Below, piece after piece: positions 8,717 to 17,017 of a DNA stretch of 32,126 nt. The DNA lies in IMG/VR virus record IMGVR_UViG_3300027706_000032, positions 1-32,126 of that record; one strand, written 5' to 3'. The notes beneath the pieces are model-generated. The model did no database searches. It worked only from the letters and a program-made list of their open reading frames with translations, and was not told the origin of the DNA. The translations under genes were made by a program, and so were the position numbers. Source of the stretch: a virus. Every line of letters starts with the position of its first letter. Positions within the stretch are counted from its first letter, which is position 1.

Positions 8717-9304
8717 CTACGGAGTGAATCCTCCGGCAATCCCTCCGCCTCCTGTGTAGCCACCCCCACCGCCAGAGCCCCAGCCTCCTCCTCCGCCTCC
8801 TCCATAGCCACCCCCGCCCGTGTCGGGAGCGCCCATGCCGCCGAAGTCTCCGCTAGCGGCTGTTCCGCCCTCGCCCCCGACCCCCGCGGGGTACGCCGCG
8901 GGAGGCGGTGTCGGCTGAGGCGGGGGCGTGTACGGTTGCACTGGGGTCGCCTGGGGCGGTGTCGGTTGCACGACCGGGGTCGTGGGCGCGAGCACCTGGC
9001 TCAGGAGCTGCTGCAGGAACGACATCGCGGGCGTGCTGAACGCCGCCCCTCCCTGGGGCGAGAAGAGGCCTCCCTGCCCGCCGATCAGCGCAATGTAGGG
9101 AGCGAGCGCCTGCCAGATCGACGCCGTCACGTCTCCGCCCGCGCCGGTCCCGGCCGCCCCTAGGGTCGGCTGGCGCACGGGATTGGGGCCGAGCGCCTGC
9201 GGCGGGGTCGTGCCGAGACCCGTCGGCTGGTAGTTCCCGCCCAGGAGCTGAGAGATCAGCGTCCGGATCGGGCCGTAGTCTGCTGTCGGAAGAGGCCCTA
9301 TCAT
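8717..9304 (-). CDS. Glycine-rich virion-region protein with FLQQLLSQ helix
   Basis: 195 residues in three parts. Residues 1-60 are a mixed N-terminus (IRTLISQLLGG). Residues about 60-115 contain SIWQALAPYIAL and the FLQQLLSQVLAP helix shared with the next gene. The C-terminus (about 120-195) is Pro-rich, then almost entirely Gly with Tyr/Trp (long runs of GGGG). Such glycine-rich tails occur in phage structural and fibre-associated proteins as flexible linkers. ATG with AAAGGAGA upstream is a strong start. No enzymatic motif. The paralogy is visible in the sequence; the structural role is inference from location. Confidence 0.6.
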   Translation of the reverse strand: MIGPLPTADYGPIRTLISQLLGGNYQPTGLGTTPPQALGPNPVRQPTLGAAGTGAGGDVTASIWQALAPYIALIGGQGGLFSPQGGAAFSTPAMSFLQQLLSQVLAPTTPVVQPTPPQATPVQPYTPPPQPTPPPAAYPAGVGGEGGTAASGDFGGMGAPDTGGGGYGGGGGGGWGSGGGGGYTGGGGIAGGFTP

Positions 9305-9337
9305 ATGACAGATTCTCCTTTCATTCCTATTCTATCA

Positions 9338-9853
9338 TTAATGCACGGTGAACACAACGTCGAGCCACAGCGTGATCGACTGCCCCGTCGGGATGCTGGC
9401 AGCCGTCGCGTTGTAGAGCGAGACCGTCACGAGCACGGCGAAGCTGCTGTAGATCGTGCCGCCCGCGAACACGCGGCCCTGGAAGACGACCTGGCCGCTC
9501 GCGGCGAGCGCGACCGTCTGCAGGCTCTGCAGGCACAGGCCCGCCACGCCGTGCTGGACCCACGGCACGACATGCACGTAGAGCGACAGCGGCGGGTCGA
9601 TGAGGAGCGGCGGCACGTCCGAGAGCGGCACCTGCTGCGTAATCGTGATCGCCTGCCCGCTCGCGATGGCGGCGCTCGTCGTGTACGCGTACGAGTACTG
9701 GTTGTCCCACAGCACGAGGGACGACGGGTTCGTCGTGACCCGCGCGGGCGCAGGCACGCCCGCCGGGAACGGCGGCTTCGTGCGCTTGGTCCCGACCGCG
9801 TACTCGTCGAGGACGCGCTGCGGGATCGTCTCGGTCGCGCGGGGAGTGGCCAT
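9338..9853 (-). CDS. Probable virion structural protein, beta-rich
   Basis: 171 residues, predicted mostly beta-strand: alternating hydrophobic stretches such as SLYVHVVPWVQHGVAG, QVVFQGRVFAGGTIYSS and ITLWLDVVFTVH. There is no catalytic motif or signal peptide. It follows the propeller-type tail protein with the upstream stop two bases before its ATG, so translational coupling is likely. A jelly-roll-like decoration, tail or fibre-accessory role would fit, but I recognise no family. Confidence 0.55.
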   Translation of the reverse strand: MATPRATETIPQRVLDEYAVGTKRTKPPFPAGVPAPARVTTNPSSLVLWDNQYSYAYTTSAAIASGQAITITQQVPLSDVPPLLIDPPLSLYVHVVPWVQHGVAGLCLQSLQTVALAASGQVVFQGRVFAGGTIYSSFAVLVTVSLYNATAASIPTGQSITLWLDVVFTVH

Positions 9854-9855
9854 GT

Positions 9856-11640
9856 CTACATCGGCACCGTCAGCTCAGAGTCCGGCCACCCGACGAGCAG
9901 GAGCCGCTGAATCTCGATCTGGATCGTCGACGACGTGGTGATCGACACCTGCGCCTGGTACGCCTTGTGGGGCGGCGGAATGCTGATCTGCTTGCGGATC
10001 GGGTACGCCGAGAGGTCAACGCTCCGCGAGGTCGACGCCTGGTTCACGCCGGGGTCGAACACGACCGTCACGGTCGCGAGCTGGCCGCTCTGGATCGGCG
10101 CCACGAGCTCGATGTACCGGTACGTCTTCTTCGCCTGCGGCATCCCGCTGTCGTCGATCTTGCCGACGAACGACGCGCCGATGCTCGCGCCGAGGTCCGT
10201 GCTCGCGGCGAACCACGTGTCGATGTTCCCGAGGCCCGGCCTGCTCCCGTCGACCTCCTCAACCGACGGGTCGTAGTACGCGGTCTCGGCCGCCCACCCG
10301 ATCTTGTACCACTCCTGGGTCGCGATGTTGTAGCAGTACGTCACGCCCTGCGCGGGCAGGCTCAGGTACCAGACGCCGTTCCGGTAGAATCCGACCGCGC
10401 GCGAGAGGTCGGACGTCGACAGCGCGAGGAGGGTCGACTGGATGTTCGTGCTGATCCGCGTCGGCTGCTGGCCGTCGAACATCCAGGCGCCGTCCTTGCT
10501 CAACCAGAACACGACCCCGAGCGCGACCGTGATGGAGCGGGGCGCGATGCACCCGATGTCCAGGATCTTGCGATGCACGAACGACGTCGGATCGTCCCCG
10601 TACAGCGCCCACGTGCTGAACTGCTTGAAGAAGACGAGGATAGACCCCAGGGACGCGAGCCCCTGCGCGAAGTCCTGGACGCTCGATTTCCCGACCGAGA
10701 AGTACTGGTTCAGCAGGTCCCAGCCCCACGGCTCCTTGTAATTGCTGAACCAGCACCCACTCGGGTCTCCGGGCGCCCCGAACACGAACAGGCGCTCCTT
10801 GTGGGCGGCGATGTACCAGGCGCCCACCGGAGGCTGGTCGCGCACGAGCACGAGCTGCTGGCCGAGGTTGCTGTCCGCCACGTTGTCCGTGAACGTCGTC
10901 GTCGTGTTGTCGGTGATCGTGCCCACGAGCTTCCACACCGAGGACGTCCCGCCGAGCCGGTAGATGTTGCGCTGCGTGACCTGCGGGTCCGAGCTCGTCG
11001 GAATCCCCGACAGGCTCGCCGACTGGTTCGTGAGCGTGAGCGGCCCGGCAATCGGCCCAGGACCGGATTCCTGCGTCGCGTTCCCGAACGTCACGCGCCA
11101 GTAGTAGGGGTTGCCCTGGCTGTTGAGATTGCCCGCTCCTCCGGCCGCGACCGTCGGCGCCACCGTGGGCGCGGCGATCTGCGCGAGCGTGATCGCGAGG
11201 GTCGGGTCGATCTTGACCATCGGATCCTTGCCGTTCACGACGAACAGCCAGTAGTTCGATCCCGTCCCCGCCTGCGCGAAGTAGGTCGGCTGCGAGGCCG
11301 TCGGCGTGACGTTCGAGGGGTACGTCAGCTGCGCCGGAGCGGTCGTCGTCGTCCACTGCCACAGGGCCGCCGCGCCCGTCGACGTGTTCGCGGCCCCGAT
11401 GTAGACGGGCGACTGCGGCGCGAGGCGGTCGAACCGCGTGAAGCCGAGGCAGGCCGACGGGAGCGCGCCCGTGTTCGCGACCCGGCCGAGGACCGTCACG
11501 TAGCTCCCGAGCTTCTGATCGGGAACGAGGTTCAGGACATCGACGCACCGCTTCGGGTCGATGAAATAGGACGCCGTGAAGACATCGAGCCCCTTGAACG
11601 GGCCGAGGTCGACCAGCACCTGGGGGCGGCCAATCGGCAC
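9856..11640 (-). CDS. Tail hub / DNA-stabilisation-like protein (propeller-type)
   Basis: 594 residues. Repeated beta-blade-like units run through the protein, including YYWRVTFGNATQESGPGP, RLFVFGAPGDPSGCWFSNY, VVFWLSKDGAWMFDGQQP and VWYLSLPAQGVTYCYN, plus a fibronectin-like stretch around residues 175-260. This pattern of kelch/propeller-like repeats with WYKIGW-type motifs is typical of podovirus tail hub or nozzle proteins with the roles of P22 gp10 and T7 gp12. The start is GTG (MPIGRPQVLVDLG), with GGGGAG about 9 nt upstream and the previous stop nearby. Downstream genes are ejection and tail components, in line with the assignment. The family match is by pattern, not a proven homology. 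Confidence 0.55.
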   Translation of the reverse strand: MPIGRPQVLVDLGPFKGLDVFTASYFIDPKRCVDVLNLVPDQKLGSYVTVLGRVANTGALPSACLGFTRFDRLAPQSPVYIGAANTSTGAAALWQWTTTTAPAQLTYPSNVTPTASQPTYFAQAGTGSNYWLFVVNGKDPMVKIDPTLAITLAQIAAPTVAPTVAAGGAGNLNSQGNPYYWRVTFGNATQESGPGPIAGPLTLTNQSASLSGIPTSSDPQVTQRNIYRLGGTSSVWKLVGTITDNTTTTFTDNVADSNLGQQLVLVRDQPPVGAWYIAAHKERLFVFGAPGDPSGCWFSNYKEPWGWDLLNQYFSVGKSSVQDFAQGLASLGSILVFFKQFSTWALYGDDPTSFVHRKILDIGCIAPRSITVALGVVFWLSKDGAWMFDGQQPTRISTNIQSTLLALSTSDLSRAVGFYRNGVWYLSLPAQGVTYCYNIATQEWYKIGWAAETAYYDPSVEEVDGSRPGLGNIDTWFAASTDLGASIGASFVGKIDDSGMPQAKKTYRYIELVAPIQSGQLATVTVVFDPGVNQASTSRSVDLSAYPIRKQISIPPPHKAYQAQVSITTSSTIQIEIQRLLLVGWPDSELTVPM

Positions 11641-11646
11641 TTCCGG

Positions 11647-11805
11647 TCACTCCCCGCGTAGCTTCGCGAGCTCCTTCTGCAGGGACTCGACCTGCGCCTG
11701 CAGCGCCTGCAGGGACTGGTTCGCCTGCTCCTGCTGGAGCTGCATGTGACCGAGCGCCTGCGCGACGAGCTGCACGAGAAGCGCAAGACCAAGGCGTTCC
11801 ACCAC
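11647..11805 (-). CDS. Small helical protein with C-terminal coiled coil
   Basis: 52 residues starting at a GTG (VVERLGLALLVQLVAQ), chosen because AGGAGGT lies 6 nt upstream; longer in-frame starts read through the arginine-rich gene before it. An amphipathic/hydrophobic first half is followed by a glutamine- and leucine-rich coiled coil (LQALQAQVESLQKELAKL). It may be a small membrane-attached or oligomeric assembly protein. No family is recognised. Confidence 0.5.
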   Translation of the reverse strand: MVERLGLALLVQLVAQALGHMQLQQEQANQSLQALQAQVESLQKELAKLRGE

Positions 11806-11809
11806 GGTA

Positions 11810-11986
11810 TTACCTCCTCCGGCGGCCCCGGGCCGCCATCTTCTGGAAGCGGCGCTTGCCGTAGCGCCGCCTCCCGATCCACGCCGCAAGCGCGCGGGGA
11901 TTCTTCGCGCCGCGCTTCCGGAGCTTTGCGGTGAGCTTCTTGAAGCGGCCTCCCCCTCCAGGTCTCATGGACTTACGTCGAGCCAT
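11810..11986 (-). CDS. Small, very basic phage protein
   Basis: 58 residues starting MARRKSMRPGGGGRF and containing ALAAWIGRRRYGKRRFQKM. About 40% is Arg or Lys. Small proteins with a conserved ALAAxIGRxKYGxxxF core recur in tailed-phage genomes without known function; nucleic-acid or capsid-interior binding is plausible from charge. The ATG at 11986 has AAGGAGGA about 8 nt upstream; the in-frame ATG three codons earlier sits directly on the ribosome site and is rejected. Confidence 0.6.
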   Translation of the reverse strand: MARRKSMRPGGGGRFKKLTAKLRKRGAKNPRALAAWIGRRRYGKRRFQKMAARGRRRR

Positions 11987-12087
11987 TGCTGCCATCCTCC
12001 TTTCTTCTTTAGCCGCATGCAGGACGCGCACGCGCCGGAACCATTATGAGCCTCTCCGCTAGCGTCAGCCGACAAGAAATCTTTTCT

Positions 12088-13683
12088 CTAATTCGTGGCG
12101 GGCATGATTTGGACGACCATTGTGGGCCACTGGCCGCTCCCGCTGTTGTATATCGTGAAAGAAGTTCCTGAGGCGTTGACACAGTACTGGAGGCTGATCG
12201 TGTGAGATGCTCCGTCTCCCGTGATGACAGCGAGGAGAGCGAACGTGTTGGTGTTGTTCGAGCTTCCACCGATGCTATCGTTCTGAAGGACCGTTGTCCC
12301 ATCGACAAGGTAGACGGTCCCATTGACGGTCGCCGATGCCGAAGCCCCGAATCCCGCCGCCTGAACAATAGCCTTCGCCCCCACAGGAATTGTCACGGTC
12401 GTCTGCAGATTTGTGGAATCGACCGCGACGGGGGTGGTGCTTGTTGTCGTGTAGTTCCCTGTTCCCGACCCTCTGAGGTAGATCACCCTCGGGATCAGCT
12501 GGACGCCGTTGTAGATAATCTGGCCCCCGCTCGGGCCGTTGATGGCGAGGTTGCTGTTCGTCTGGGCCTGGAACAGCCAGGAGTACTGCGTGCCGCCGCC
12601 TGTCGATGTGCCTGCGGTGACGGCCTGGAGCTGGAGGGAGGTGGTCTGGGCAGGGGAGTTCGCCCCCGTGCTGAAGGCAGAAAGCAGGAGCTGGGCATCC
12701 CCCGAACGAGTGCCATTACGGAAAAATCGGGCAATAGTCGCGCTTGAATCGACGAGGAAGTCGAAGTAGGTGGAGCCTCCGGTGAGAACCGTGAGCGCGT
12801 TCGTAAAGTTCTGATAATCGGGGCTCAGGAGAATTCTCGCCCCATTTCCGCCTTTTACAACGAATGAATCGTAAACGTCGTCGGGGTCTCCTCGCTGTAA
12901 CGAGAATGGCTGTGTCGCCCCAGGGATTTGGCTCGGGGCCGCGAGGATCGTGACATTCCCCGTGTCGTTCAGGTTGATGCGGCCTGGGGAGGCGGGGGGG
13001 GCGCCGCCGAAGTTCAGCATCTGATAACCTCCAATAAATACGCTTCCCCCGCTTCCCCCGTTATCCCAGTTAAGATAGACACCTCTACCTGTCCCAGCGG
13101 TGAGGAAGAGATCCCCGCCGCTGGTATACCGCATGAAGGATTTCGTCGTCGAGAGCGTGGGGACCGTCGCGTTGTCTGTGTGAATCTCGAACGTGCCCTG
13201 AGTCCCCGAGAGCGCGAGATACGTCGTTGCAATCTGCGTTCCCGATCCCGTAACGCTCGAGACGGTCGCGTTGGCGACGCCGAGAGTGCCCGACAGCGAG
13301 GCGTTCGTCGCCGACAGCGCCCCCGATGCCGTCACGTTCCCCGAGACATCGATGGTCGCAAGGACTGTCCACGTGATCGCGCCCGCCGTCGCGGCGGAGT
13401 AGATCTTCTGCCAGTTCCCCGAGGCGTCGATCCTCCAGCCGTCGGCCTCGGCGGCCGTGTTCACGCAGACCCAGTTCGTGCCGTTGTACGTGGCGTTGTT
13501 GACGATGTAGAGGACGCCGCCGACCTCTCTGACCTCGCACTGACGCGCGTTCGTCTCCGTGCCCTGGAGGACGACCCCGGGGTTCGACTTCGAGATCAGC
13601 AGGTCCGCCGTCAGCAGGCTGTTCGCGGGCGACGCCTGGCTGGGCGCGAACGTGAAGAAGGACTCCTGGCCGAAGATGCTCAT
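12088..13683 (-). CDS. Tail fibre / receptor-binding-type protein
   Basis: 531 residues, Ser/Thr/Gly/Asn-rich and beta-structured. The N-terminal ~30 residues (SIFGQESFFTFAPSQA) probably attach to the tail. Residues about 45-100 hold a WVCVNTAAEADGWRIDASGNW module common near fibre tips and shafts; the shaft has GTLGVANATVSSV repeats (about 110-160). The C-terminal 130 residues (from about 400) look like a beta-sandwich head (TPVAVDSTNLQTTVTIPVG). No lyase or deacetylase motif was seen, so a depolymerase is not supported. It lies between adaptor and hub-like genes. Host recognition is inferred from composition and place. Confidence 0.7.
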   Translation of the reverse strand: MSIFGQESFFTFAPSQASPANSLLTADLLISKSNPGVVLQGTETNARQCEVREVGGVLYIVNNATYNGTNWVCVNTAAEADGWRIDASGNWQKIYSAATAGAITWTVLATIDVSGNVTASGALSATNASLSGTLGVANATVSSVTGSGTQIATTYLALSGTQGTFEIHTDNATVPTLSTTKSFMRYTSGGDLFLTAGTGRGVYLNWDNGGSGGSVFIGGYQMLNFGGAPPASPGRINLNDTGNVTILAAPSQIPGATQPFSLQRGDPDDVYDSFVVKGGNGARILLSPDYQNFTNALTVLTGGSTYFDFLVDSSATIARFFRNGTRSGDAQLLLSAFSTGANSPAQTTSLQLQAVTAGTSTGGGTQYSWLFQAQTNSNLAINGPSGGQIIYNGVQLIPRVIYLRGSGTGNYTTTSTTPVAVDSTNLQTTVTIPVGAKAIVQAAGFGASASATVNGTVYLVDGTTVLQNDSIGGSSNNTNTFALLAVITGDGASHTISLQYCVNASGTSFTIYNSGSGQWPTMVVQIMPATN

Positions 13684-13687
13684 CGGA

Positions 13688-14482
13688 TCACCAGGCCGCG
13701 GGCCCGAGCATGGGCGTGCGGTAGAACGTCCTGTACGTCACGGGGACCGGCCGCTCGACAAACTGCTTTGTGAACTCCTTCTTCCACTTGAGCAGCCCCG
13801 CGCGGGGATCGAACAGCGCGCGCTCGAACCGCGCGGCCCAATAGTTCGCGGCCTCGTACTGCTTCTCGGACGCCATCGCGAGCTCGCACGCCTTCGCGCA
13901 GAGCGCGTCCCGGCAGATCTCGGGGAACACGCAGAGACCGTTCGGGCTGCTGCTCGACAGCTGCGCAGGGCGTACGACGAAGTCAATGGTCACGAGCGTG
14001 CCAGAGGTCGGCTGAGGAATGAGCCCGAGGTTCGCGCCCCGCACGTAGTACGCGGGCCGGATCGGATAGCCGGGCACCTGCGGGACGGGGTAGCCCGTGA
14101 CACCCTGCGTCGCTGTCACGGGGTAGGACGAGGGGTTGGCGTACGGAGCGCGGTCGAGCGCGATCCACTCGGGCTTCTGACCCGTGCCCGACTGGTCGTA
14201 CATCTCCAGCTGCTGACCTTCGAGCACGGGGATCGACGTCGGGACCGCTTCCTGCCCCGCCACGTACACGCGGAGCACGGCCAGCATGTCCTCGACAAGC
14301 GGGTTCTCCTGGTTCGTGTTCCAGGTCCCCGTGACGCGCCCCTCGGGCCAGTACAGCGCCAGCGCGAGCGCGTCCTGGGCGCGGTTGAGGAACAGCGTCA
14401 GCGTCGCGCTGCTGAACCGCCCGTTGACATCCGGCTCATCGAGGTACGCCCTCGTGAGGGTTTCGAGGTCGGACTGGGTCAC
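13688..14482 (-). CDS. Head-tail adaptor-like protein
   Basis: 264 residues. A helical N-terminus (SDLETLTRAYLDEP, then LFLNRAQDALALAL), a beta-rich centre (residues about 95-185) and a helical C-terminal part (ICRDALCAKACELAMASEKQYEAANYWAARFERAL). This helix-strand-helix order with an N-terminal DLxxxxRxYLDE-like start resembles podovirus adaptor proteins that join portal and tail (SU10/T7 gp11-type). GTG start with GAGGA 7 nt upstream. Position after the head genes and before tail components agrees. Family placement is from recall, not a search. Confidence 0.55.
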   Translation of the reverse strand: MTQSDLETLTRAYLDEPDVNGRFSSATLTLFLNRAQDALALALYWPEGRVTGTWNTNQENPLVEDMLAVLRVYVAGQEAVPTSIPVLEGQQLEMYDQSGTGQKPEWIALDRAPYANPSSYPVTATQGVTGYPVPQVPGYPIRPAYYVRGANLGLIPQPTSGTLVTIDFVVRPAQLSSSSPNGLCVFPEICRDALCAKACELAMASEKQYEAANYWAARFERALFDPRAGLLKWKKEFTKQFVERPVPVTYRTFYRTPMLGPAAW

Positions 14483-14491
14483 GGGTCATCC

Positions 14492-14860
14492 TCACGGAAC
14501 CGCAAAGCACCAGACGGAGATCGTTCCGCTCGTGTACGCGGTCACGGCCGCCGCGACGGCCACGAGCGGGCCGCTGAACGTGAAGAAGCCGTCCGCCGTG
14601 ACGGACCCAAGCGGGGACCAGTGCACAGACTGGGAGCCTCCCCACGGCGCGATCACGGCGGGATCGAGCGTGCCGTAGAATGTGACGGTCGCGGTCCCAA
14701 TCCCCGTGACCTGGAACGTGTAGCCCTTGAAGCCCTTCGCCTCGACGAGCGCGGCCGGGGGGCTCGCCGCCGTCGTCGGGACAGGGGTCGTCGCCGTTGC
14801 GGCGTTGATGAGGAGGGCTCCGGCCTTCGACGGAACGGAGATCTGGCCTGGCAGAGCCAT
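14492..14860 (-). CDS. Small virion-region protein, unknown
   Basis: 122 residues, Ala/Thr/Val-rich and predicted beta-structured, with KGYTFQVTGIGTATVTFYG and FFTFSGPLVAVAAAV. No membrane segment or motif. Strong AAGGAGG before its ATG; the upstream stop overlaps that ribosome site. Its place after the capsid gene and its immunoglobulin-like strand pattern would suit a capsid decoration or minor head protein, which is inference. Confidence 0.55.
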   Translation of the reverse strand: MALPGQISVPSKAGALLINAATATTPVPTTAASPPAALVEAKGFKGYTFQVTGIGTATVTFYGTLDPAVIAPWGGSQSVHWSPLGSVTADGFFTFSGPLVAVAAAVTAYTSGTISVWCFAVP

Positions 14861-14872
14861 GGAAGCCCCTCC

Positions 14873-15367
14873 TTACGGCGCGGTAGCGAGGTTGATCGGC
14901 TTGAACGGCGCGAGATCGATGATCCGGTAGACGAACTGCACCTTCAGGTTGCTGATCGACCCGGTCGTCGCCTGCGTCACGGCGCGCAGGGTGAGAAGAC
15001 CCCCCGCCGGGTACACGACATCGGGGTTCGTGGGAATGAATATCGTCGGCGTGTTCGCGGCGGCCGAGAGAGCCTGGTCCGCCGAGAAGACGGGCGTTCC
15101 CGACACGGCCTGCGGGTCGTTGGACCCTGTCGGGACCGCGCCCTCGGCGGCGGTGCCGTACACGATGTTGACGGCATCCGATCCCGCGATGGCCGAGTAG
15201 ATCACGACCACCGCGTAGATCTTGATATTGACGGCGAGCGGGTAGTACGCCTGAATCGTGGTGTTCGCGACCCCCGCGCCGATGCTCGGGACGTTGTCGA
15301 ACGCCTCGATCCCGAGCGCATCATAGAGATACGCATTCAGCCAGTGCTGCTTCGCGAGCGTTGGCAC
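14873..15367 (-). CDS. Virion-region protein downstream of the major capsid gene
   Basis: 164 residues. A helical start (LAKQHWLNAYLYDALG) is followed by a beta-rich body rich in Ala, Thr, Val and Ile, with VNIKIYAVVVIYSA and NLKVQFVYRI. Start is GTG with GGAGGA upstream. A 93-nt gap holding a nested inverted repeat separates it from the capsid gene, the largest gap in this part of the operon. Possible decoration or head-completion protein; no recognised family. Confidence 0.5.
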   Translation of the reverse strand: MPTLAKQHWLNAYLYDALGIEAFDNVPSIGAGVANTTIQAYYPLAVNIKIYAVVVIYSAIAGSDAVNIVYGTAAEGAVPTGSNDPQAVSGTPVFSADQALSAAANTPTIFIPTNPDVVYPAGGLLTLRAVTQATTGSISNLKVQFVYRIIDLAPFKPINLATAP

Positions 15368-15386
15368 GTCACATCCTCCTCACCAG

Positions 15387-15453
15387 AGGGGCCGGTGGAC
15401 ACCGCGTTCCATGGCGCCTCACCTGCGCCGTGCGGCCCGTTAGCCCGGCCCCT
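15387..15453 (-). other. Nested inverted repeat in the gap after the capsid gene
   Basis: AGGGGCCGG (15387-15395) pairs perfectly with CCGGCCCCT (15445-15453). Inside the loop GGCGC (15413-15417) pairs with GCGCC (15425-15429). No U-run follows, so it is not a classical terminator; mRNA stabilisation or partial termination after the highly expressed capsid gene is possible. Confidence 0.45.
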
Positions 15454-15460
15454 GTCGATG

Positions 15461-16378
15461 CTAGCTGCCTTGAGATCCCCACACGCCCCGCCAGTCCACG
15501 GCGCCGTAGGCGAGCCGGAACTTGGACTTGTGGTTGAACGTGTCCGTCGCGTCGTCGAGCCAGCTGTGGTGGCGGTTCTGGTACTTAAAGCTGACGATGA
15601 TGCTGTGGGTGTCGCCCTCAAGCGAGCCCTTCCCCGCCGTGATCATCCACTGCGTCGGGCTCGTGATGTAGCGGATCACGTGCAGGCGGAGCCTGCCCTC
15701 CTGAATGTTGACCCTGTTCTCGGAGCTGAACGGGTAGTGGGTACTCCCGAGGATCTCCTCCGCGGGCTTCTGCAGGCTCGGAGGAACCCACAGGTCCTGC
15801 GGGGTGCGGTAGATCGGGATGCCTCGGTCGTCGACCAGCGTCATGAAGTGGATGAACGCGTTCTGCAGGGCCTCGGGGCTGAGCGCGAGCGTGCCGCCGC
15901 TGTTGCTCACGGTGACGCCCGGCTCCTTCAGGAGCGGGTGCGCCGTCGAGCACAGAGGCTGCCCATCCGGGAGCAGAACGGTCGAGTCGAACGCGAAATT
16001 GAAGATGTTCCAGAGCAGGAGCTCCTTCGTAATCTGCTCCGAGTACGCGAGCATCCGGGGGAGCCGGGACAGCGCGACCTTCGCGGTCTCCATCCGGCCC
16101 TCGTCGGTGATTCGATACGCGAGGCCGTAGGAGACGAACACGAAGGTGCTCGGAAGCAGCTCCTCGGCCTTGTCGAACGTCGGAGGCGCGCCCTCGACCT
16201 GGAGGCCGAAGGTCGACAGCCCGACGATGGGCGCGAACGTGATGAACGGCCTATCGCTGTCAGGCTCGACCTGGTTGTAGAGCTCGGTGTAGAGAAGCGG
16301 CATCTTGCGGACCTGCTTCTCGTACAGGCCATGCACGACCTTGGTGCTGATCTGGAAGAATTGGCTGTTGGAAATCAC
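15461..16378 (-). CDS. Major capsid protein (Mu gpT-like, HK97 fold)
   Basis: 305 residues. The sequence VSYGLAYRITDEGRMETA, the helix RLPRMLAYSEQITKELLLWN and the LCSTAHPL motif are characteristic of the Mu gpT-like major head subunit group; the last belongs to the conserved region around residues 125-150. The ~300-residue length fits without a delta domain. The start is GTG with AAGGAGGAG upstream. Upstream are the scaffold-like protein and two small head-region proteins; downstream is a structured gap. It would form the icosahedral shell, assembled on the scaffold and the portal ring. The family call is from conserved motifs seen by eye. Confidence 0.8.
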   Translation of the reverse strand: MISNSQFFQISTKVVHGLYEKQVRKMPLLYTELYNQVEPDSDRPFITFAPIVGLSTFGLQVEGAPPTFDKAEELLPSTFVFVSYGLAYRITDEGRMETAKVALSRLPRMLAYSEQITKELLLWNIFNFAFDSTVLLPDGQPLCSTAHPLLKEPGVTVSNSGGTLALSPEALQNAFIHFMTLVDDRGIPIYRTPQDLWVPPSLQKPAEEILGSTHYPFSSENRVNIQEGRLRLHVIRYITSPTQWMITAGKGSLEGDTHSIIVSFKYQNRHHSWLDDATDTFNHKSKFRLAYGAVDWRGVWGSQGS

Positions 16379-16390
16379 GGTCTCTCCTCC

Positions 16391-17002
16391 TTACGCGGTC
16401 ACGGTCGGCAGGAACGCGGCGATGTACCGCACGTTCGTGTCGCCGAACGCTGGAAGCCCGCCGCCGGGCATGACGGCCGGAGACGTTCCGGGGAGCATGT
16501 AGGGCTTCTGCACGAGCGCGACGACGACCATCGCGGGCGTCGCAGAGCTCCCGAGGTTGATCGTCCAGTACCCGGTGGTCGCGTCCTTGATGATGTTGAA
16601 GGTCGAGCCGATATTGCCCGATGCCGACACCCCGCTCGCCGTCAGCTCGAAGTACTGCCCGGAGACGGCGTGCGCAACGTGGACCTGGTTCGCGTCGATG
16701 GGCTGGAGCTTCGTCCCCGCCTGGCTCGCGCCGAACAGGGTCGTCTCATACGGCTGCTCGAAGTTTGCGGGCGCCGTGGTCGCGGGATTGTACACAGCCA
16801 GGGCCGAATGCAACGCGAGCCCGATGATGTTGCTGTTTGCGCCGTTCGCGGCCTCCTGCGCCGCGCCCGCGCTCACGACGAGGATCGCGCCGTCGAAGAA
16901 CGTCTGCCCCGACGCGATGGTGTACGCGACAACCTCCGGCTCCCAGTTCGACCGGGGGCCCTGAGCGACCTGCGCCTTCATGACAGGCCATGTGTTCGCC
17001 AT
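16391..17002 (-). CDS. Head-region protein, possible decoration protein
   Basis: 203 residues immediately before the major capsid gene. Features: EVVAYTIASGQTFFDGAILV and NIIGLALHSALAVYN, a beta-rich fold with small residues, then a Gly-rich C-terminus (PGGGLPAFGDTNVRYI). Proteins that open with a short strand carrying a [GA]xxFxxGxxV pattern and precede the capsid gene are often capsid decoration proteins (DUF2190-like). That resemblance is loose. Strong AAAGGAG before its ATG. Confidence 0.5.
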   Translation of the reverse strand: MANTWPVMKAQVAQGPRSNWEPEVVAYTIASGQTFFDGAILVVSAGAAQEAANGANSNIIGLALHSALAVYNPATTAPANFEQPYETTLFGASQAGTKLQPIDANQVHVAHAVSGQYFELTASGVSASGNIGSTFNIIKDATTGYWTINLGSSATPAMVVVALVQKPYMLPGTSPAVMPGGGLPAFGDTNVRYIAAFLPTVTA

Positions 17003-17017
17003 AGATCGTCACTCCTT

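Noticed and set aside
11987-12087. Promoter or terminator between the fibre gene and the small basic gene
   Set aside because: A CATAAT and a weak AGAAA/TTTCT hairpin are present, but spacing to any -35 is wrong and no U-run follows.
12088-13683. Depolymerase activity in the fibre
   Set aside because: No lyase or hydrolase motif seen; only shaft- and head-like beta patterns.
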